Shown here piece after piece: positions 60,289 to 64,000 of a stretch of 64,000 nt of DNA. Below the pieces are notes generated by a model. That model searched no databases, was not told where the DNA came from, and worked only from the letters and a program-made list of their open reading frames with translations. The stretch comes from Streptomyces coelicoflavus (GTDB taxonomy: Bacteria > Actinomycetota > Actinomycetes > Streptomycetales > Streptomycetaceae). The number at the start of each line of letters is the position of its first letter. Within the stretch, counting starts at the first letter, position 1. The stretch lies in assembly GCF_003112555.1 (NCBI RefSeq), contig NZ_BEWB01000012.1:186001-250000 (forward strand). The letters run 5' to 3'. Position numbers and translations under genes: made by a program.

Positions 60289-62196
60289 TCACCGCCGCAT
60301 CCTGCCGAAGTAGAGGTAGGCGAACCCTTCGCCCTCGCGGGGCGCCCGTGTCCATGACCGGGTGGTGAAGGTGGCGAGCCGGCCCCGGGTGAGCGCGAAG
60401 CGGGGCAGCGAGAGCCCGAGCTCGCCGTGCAGCGCATGAAGGGCCCGCAGCTGCCCTTCCTTCCCGGAGTCCCCCGGGCGGAACAGCCGGTCCGGATCCA
60501 GGGCCTCGGGCAGGGCACCGGAGCGCTCGACATCCTCTCCCCGCAGGGTGAACCCGTACAGCTCCACGCCCCCTTCGGCCACCGACAGGTGGAACGCGTC
60601 CGGCCGGTCCCCGGCGGTCCCGTCCCCCTGCTCGCACCACACCACCACGGCCCGCCCGGCCGAGGAGGCGTCCGTGACCGGCGACCGGAACAGATGACTC
60701 ATGCGGTGCAGGCCGTACCCGTCGAAGGCGAAGGCCCACGCCCCCTCGGCGCGCCCGGCGGCGACCACCGCGCGGTCCTCCCACAGCTCCACGCCCTCGT
60801 CCTCCCGCTCGTGCGGCCTGCGCGCCAGCCGGGCCGCGTCGTACGGCCGCAGGGGATCGCTCAGCACCGCCCCCTCCTCCCCGATCAGCTCGGGCAGCCG
60901 CTCGGGTCCGACCCCCTCGACCCACACACACCGGTACCCACCACCGAACGACCCACGGAATCCGCCGGGTTCCGCCAGCCACGCGAGCCCCGGCGGATCA
61001 AGATCCGGCACCGCCTCCGGGACCGGGCCCGTCTGCCCGCCCCGAGGCGTCGCCAGAACCTCCCGTCCCCGCTCCGGCGTGACCAGCGGCCCCAGCACCG
61101 GATCGGCGAGCAGCCCCAGCGGAACGACCAGCAGCGGCCCGGGCTGTTCCCACCGCGGGAGCGCGTTCCGCAACACCCGCCACGCCGCGTCGCACGCACC
61201 CCAACGGGCAGCCTTCCGAGCCTCGCCGACGGCCCGCCCCCAGGCGCCGGCGGGCGCGTAGCGGTAGGTCCCGTCCCGCACTGCCGCCAGCACCGCCTCG
61301 GCCGCCTCCCGACCGGCACCGCGGGCAACCATCATCCCCAGCCAGTAATCGTTACCGCCCGGCCCGCCCTGCCCCGCACCTGCGGCTTCCACGGGAAGCA
61401 CCTCCGGCAGATAGCGGGCGTCGGCCACCAGGCTGCCGTATCCCTCGGAACGGCTCGGAGTCAGAAAGTGCCGGATCTGGCTCAACAGAACGGCGCTGTG
61501 CGGCCGCCCGAACTCGGACGCCTCCTCCAGCAGCGGCACGGCCTCCTCGTACCGCCCGCGCAGGGCCAGCAGCCGCGCCCGCTCCACCCGGGCGTCCTGC
61601 TCACGCGTGGTTGCGTTGACGAAGTCGGACCGCTCGGCCCGGGTGTCGTGGAAGTGGCGGTACATGGCCTCCATGTACGCCCGGAACGACGGGTACCGGT
61701 CCGGGAACTCACCGCCCCATCCCTTGTACACGTAGAGCGCCCACTCACCGTTCCCGTCGCGGTCCCCCGGGTCGAGCAGCGCGTACGACGCGTCGGAGTC
61801 CGTCTCCAGCCGAAGCGCGCGCTTCCACATCCCGGCCAGCAGCACCGCCTCCGGCGACGGGTCGTCGTCCAGGAACCCCTCGTACGCAGACGTCATGTCG
61901 TACGGATCCCCGAACCAGTCGATCTCCGCGACACCGCCGAGCTGGTAGACGCCGGCCATCTGATCCACGTACCACCCGTCGCTCACGGCCAGGAACTCCC
62001 GGTACGAAGGCGGCAGCCGCCGCCCCAGCCGCTTCTCCGCCGCGACGATCGCCGCCTCACCGGCCCCGTCCCGCCCCAGGACGACGGACCCGGGCCCGCC
62101 GTCCTCCTCCTGGTCGAGCCGGGGCATCCACTCCACCTGCCAACGCCCCAGAAAATCGGGCCAGTTGAAGGTCCCGTTGGAAGAATCGCCACTCAT
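60289..62196 (-). CDS. SMI1/KNR4 (SUKH) family protein with large C-terminal extension
   Basis: A 635-residue protein. The N-terminal ~170 residues are a SUKH/SMI1-KNR4 domain (VAAEKRLGRRLPPSYREFLAVSDGWYVDQ, GEWALYVYKGWGGEFPDRYPSFRAYME). A helical region (ARVERARLLALRGRYEEAVPLLEEA) and a large uncharacterised C-terminal part containing a WVEGVGPERLPELIGEE segment follow. SUKH proteins are common immunity proteins for polymorphic and contact-dependent toxins; no toxin gene is nearby. ATG 62196 is chosen over 62202. Confidence 0.8.
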   Translation of the reverse strand: MSGDSSNGTFNWPDFLGRWQVEWMPRLDQEEDGGPGSVVLGRDGAGEAAIVAAEKRLGRRLPPSYREFLAVSDGWYVDQMAGVYQLGGVAEIDWFGDPYDMTSAYEGFLDDDPSPEAVLLAGMWKRALRLETDSDASYALLDPGDRDGNGEWALYVYKGWGGEFPDRYPSFRAYMEAMYRHFHDTRAERSDFVNATTREQDARVERARLLALRGRYEEAVPLLEEASEFGRPHSAVLLSQIRHFLTPSRSEGYGSLVADARYLPEVLPVEAAGAGQGGPGGNDYWLGMMVARGAGREAAEAVLAAVRDGTYRYAPAGAWGRAVGEARKAARWGACDAAWRVLRNALPRWEQPGPLLVVPLGLLADPVLGPLVTPERGREVLATPRGGQTGPVPEAVPDLDPPGLAWLAEPGGFRGSFGGGYRCVWVEGVGPERLPELIGEEGAVLSDPLRPYDAARLARRPHEREDEGVELWEDRAVVAAGRAEGAWAFAFDGYGLHRMSHLFRSPVTDASSAGRAVVVWCEQGDGTAGDRPDAFHLSVAEGGVELYGFTLRGEDVERSGALPEALDPDRLFRPGDSGKEGQLRALHALHGELGLSLPRFALTRGRLATFTTRSWTRAPREGEGFAYLYFGRMRR

Positions 62197-62238
62197 GCCC
62201 ACATGCTGTCACCCGGCACCGACAACGGCGCCGTGGCG

Positions 62239-62730
62239 TCATCCTCGGGGTTCCGACAGACCGGACACCTCGTCGACCAGAGGCTGGACCCGGTACGGAA
62301 CGACCGCACTCAGCGCGACGACCGTCGTACTGCGCCGCACGCCAGGCACCGCGAGCACGTGGTCGATCACTTGTTGGACGTGCTGGTTGCTGGTCCCGGC
62401 GATACGGCACCAGATATCACCGGGCCCCGTCACGATGTGCGCCTCGAGAATCTGCGGAACGGCCCGCAGCCGCGCCGCGATGGCCGCACGGGCAGGCTGG
62501 TCCACCTCGAACGTCGTGAACGCCTGCACCCCGTGCCCGAGCGCGGCGACGTCCACGTCAGGCCCGTACCCGGTCACCACACCGGCGCCGGCCAGCCGAT
62601 CGAGCCGTGCCTGCAACGTGCCGCGGGCGACCCCGAGTTGCCGGGCGACCTCGAGCAGCCCGTCCCGCGGACGCTCCCGCAGAAGCCGCAGCATCCGCCC
62701 GTCAAGCAGGTCGAGCCCGCGCCGTGCCAC
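62239..62730 (-). CDS. Lrp/AsnC-family regulator
   Basis: About 163 residues. The N-terminal HTH (LLDGRMLRLLRERPRDGLLEVARQLGVARGTLQARLDRLAGAGVV) and C-terminal RAM domain (VQAFTTFEVDQPARAAIAARL, EAHIVTGPGDIWCRIAGTSNQHVQQVIDHVLAVPGV) are both present. The start is set at GTG 62730 with GGCAGG upstream; the open frame continues to 62838, but the extra N-terminus is not family-like. It is divergent from the nitroreductase gene, which it probably regulates in response to an amino acid-type ligand. Confidence 0.87.
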   Translation of the reverse strand: MARRGLDLLDGRMLRLLRERPRDGLLEVARQLGVARGTLQARLDRLAGAGVVTGYGPDVDVAALGHGVQAFTTFEVDQPARAAIAARLRAVPQILEAHIVTGPGDIWCRIAGTSNQHVQQVIDHVLAVPGVRRSTTVVALSAVVPYRVQPLVDEVSGLSEPRG

Positions 62731-62867
62731 CGTACGACCTGCCGATCTGCCACCGAAGAGGCACTCAGAATCCACTTCCCCTGCCGAATAAGCACTGGAT
62801 CCGAACTCCTGTTGCCCATCCGACACCCGGTGTCTCACCCTAAGTGCTCCCGTCCACGAGGAGACCC

Positions 62868-63548
62868 GTGAGGCAGCACACGCACCCGTTCATCCCGTAC
62901 CGGCCGAAGCGCTACGACGAAGCCGAAATGCTCCGCCGGGGCAGGGACTTCGTCTCCTTCGTCGACCGCCGACGCAGCGTGCGCTTCTTCAGCGACGAAC
63001 CGGTCCCGCGCGAGTGCGTCGACCTCGCGATCGCCGCGGCGAACACCGCACCCTCCGGCGCCCACTTCCAGCCGTGGAAGTTCGCCGTGATCGGCGACGC
63101 CGGGACCAAGCACCGCATCCGGGTCGCCGCCGAGGAGGAGGAACGGGTGAACTACGAGGGCGGCCGCATCCCGCCCGAGTGGCGCGCCGCACTCGTCCGC
63201 CTCGAAACGGACTCCGACAAGAGCTTCCTCGACGTCGTGCCGTGGATCGTGGTCTGCTTCGCCGAGAAGAGCACCGCGATGCCGGACGGCTCGCTGCGCA
63301 AGAACTACTACGTGAACGAGAGCGTGGGCATCGCCTGCGGCCTCTTCATCACCGCTCTGCACGCGATGGGCCTGAGCACCCTCACCCACACCCCCAACCC
63401 GATGGCCTTCCTCACCAGGATCTGCGAACGCCCCGGCAACGAACGCCCCTACATCCTCTTCCCCGTCGGCTACGCGTCCCCCGACTGCGAGGTCCCGGAC
63501 CTGGCCCGGAAGCCGTTGGCGGAGGCGATCACCGAGCCCCCGCGCTGA
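62868..63548 (+). CDS. Nitroreductase / iodotyrosine deiodinase-like flavoprotein
   Basis: A 226-residue FMN protein. The conserved DRRRSVRFFSDEPVPRECVDLAIAAANTAPSGAHFQPWKFAVI is followed by an active-site lid region (IPPEWRAALVRLETDSDKSFLDVVPWIVVCF) and NYYVNESVGIACGLFITALHAMGLSTLTHTPNP. This points to the IYD/BluB branch of the nitroreductase superfamily. The start is GTG 62868 with GAGGAG just upstream. Substrate unknown: reductive dehalogenation or another flavin reduction is possible. Confidence 0.9.
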   Translation: MRQHTHPFIPYRPKRYDEAEMLRRGRDFVSFVDRRRSVRFFSDEPVPRECVDLAIAAANTAPSGAHFQPWKFAVIGDAGTKHRIRVAAEEEERVNYEGGRIPPEWRAALVRLETDSDKSFLDVVPWIVVCFAEKSTAMPDGSLRKNYYVNESVGIACGLFITALHAMGLSTLTHTPNPMAFLTRICERPGNERPYILFPVGYASPDCEVPDLARKPLAEAITEPPR

Positions 63549-63600
63549 CGGCCCCCGACCGCCGTGGGCGTCGCCGTGGGCGTCGTCGGGGGCAATCGGG

Positions 63601-63630
63601 GGGCCGTCGGGGGCCGTCGGGGGCCGTCGG
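63601..63630. repeat. GGGCCGTCGG 10-bp repeat, three copies
   Basis: Three perfect copies of GGGCCGTCGG in the 94-bp gap between the convergent nitroreductase and membrane-protein genes. They are preceded by further G-rich near-repeats of GTGGGCGTCG type. No hairpin of terminator quality was seen here. Confidence 0.85.
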
Positions 63631-63642
63631 CTCAGGTCCGGC

Positions 63643-64000
63643 TCACCTCCCGGCGAGCCGTCGCCGGCGGATCCACAGCCCACCGGCGACCCCGGCGGCG
63701 GCGGCGAGGGCACCCGCCCCGACCCCGGCGGCGACCGGCACGGTGTCCGCCGGCCCCGAGTCCGCGTGGGCGTCCGGGGCGGGTACCCGCGCCCGCCCGG
63801 CCCCGGTGCCGTACCCGCCGGCGTAGCCGTCCTCGTCGTACGTGGACCCCGGCATCTTGTCGGCGTACCGCTGATGCACCAGGCGCTGGTAGCGCGCCAG
63901 ACCGGTGCCGCCGGCGCCGACGGAGGTACGGGCCTCCTCGTTCAGCGGGACGACCCGCCCGTCGGTCACCCGGTACCAGGCGTTCAGCTGGGGCTCGCGG
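63643..64000 (-). CDS. C-terminal part of a membrane-anchored protein (cut by window end)
   Basis: The frame is open through the window edge; the first visible residues read REPQLNAWYRVTDGRVVPLN. At least 118 residues of C-terminus: a probably extracellular Gly/Tyr/Asp-rich linker (ADKMPGSTYDEDGYAGGYG), then one transmembrane helix (VAAGVGAGALAAAAGVAGGLWI) and the stop-transfer tail RRRRLAGR. This is the layout of a wall- or membrane-anchored surface protein. There is no LPXTG-like motif ahead of the helix, so sortase anchoring is not shown. The family is not recognised. Confidence 0.7.
   Translation of the reverse strand, partial: REPQLNAWYRVTDGRVVPLNEEARTSVGAGGTGLARYQRLVHQRYADKMPGSTYDEDGYAGGYGTGAGRARVPAPDAHADSGPADTVPVAAGVGAGALAAAAGVAGGLWIRRRRLAGR

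Noticed and set aside
58112..60313. A 733-codon Arg-rich frame overlapping whiE ORFVIII
   Set aside because: It is frame-shifted from ORFVIII and has no domains; the Gly-rich insert merely keeps all frames open.

Overview
The window is high-GC actinobacterial chromosome and almost certainly Streptomyces. Third codon positions are strongly G/C, GTG and TTG starts are common, many genes overlap by ATGA, GTGA or TTGA, and the gene set includes a conservon, the whiE spore-pigment cluster, a fused 2-oxoglutarate dehydrogenase and HspR/ClgR-type sites at lon. From memory, the order malic enzyme - 2-oxoglutarate dehydrogenase - lon - conservon - Ku - whiE matches the core chromosome of the S. coelicolor group. 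No tRNA, rRNA, insertion sequence, prophage or CRISPR array was seen.

Layout. 1-6 kb: end of a malic enzyme, a quinone-oxidoreductase-like enzyme, a small HTH/Clp-N-domain pair behind two copies of one palindrome, and a PadR/DUF4097 pair. 6.2-17.5 kb: a seven-gene, same-strand accessory island with trypco1, trypsin-VMAP, MoxR ATPase, vWA/SAV_2336 protein, a 50-residue RiPP precursor ending Y-E-D-A-P, a radical SAM/SPASM maturase, and a TIR-like/NB-ARC/TPR protein. This is the most exciting part: it joins a vWA-MoxR-VMAP conflict system to a cyclophane RiPP of the FxSxx-COOH class, with a YxDxx-COOH tail instead. 17.6-29.5 kb: 2-oxoglutarate dehydrogenase, a two-component system, a spermidine-synthase-like protein, lon, a GH25 lysozyme, a MarR regulator and a PP2C-like protein.

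29.9-36.1 kb: a conservon (cvnABCD) followed by a flavin monooxygenase of the styrene/indole monooxygenase type. 36-46 kb: mostly cell-envelope genes (NlpC/P60 hydrolase, class B PBP and its FtsW/RodA partner, SH3 protein, orphan histidine kinase with a lipoprotein), together with an AurF-like diiron oxygenase, TetR and Uma2 genes. 46-52 kb: a nuclease-related protein, the divergent NHEJ pair (LigD-type polymerase and Ku) around a perfect palindrome, and several secreted or membrane proteins including a DUF3152 metzincin-like protein.

52.3-60.2 kb: the whole whiE set (ORFI-VII leftward, ORFVIII rightward). Its KS alpha/KS beta/ACP, two cyclases, cupin and ORFI make the grey spore pigment; the divergent hydroxylase ORFVIII has an unusual Gly-rich insert and five 13-bp tandem repeats ahead of its start. 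60.3-64 kb: a SUKH-like protein, an Lrp/AsnC regulator divergent from a nitroreductase, and the C-terminal end of a membrane-anchored protein.
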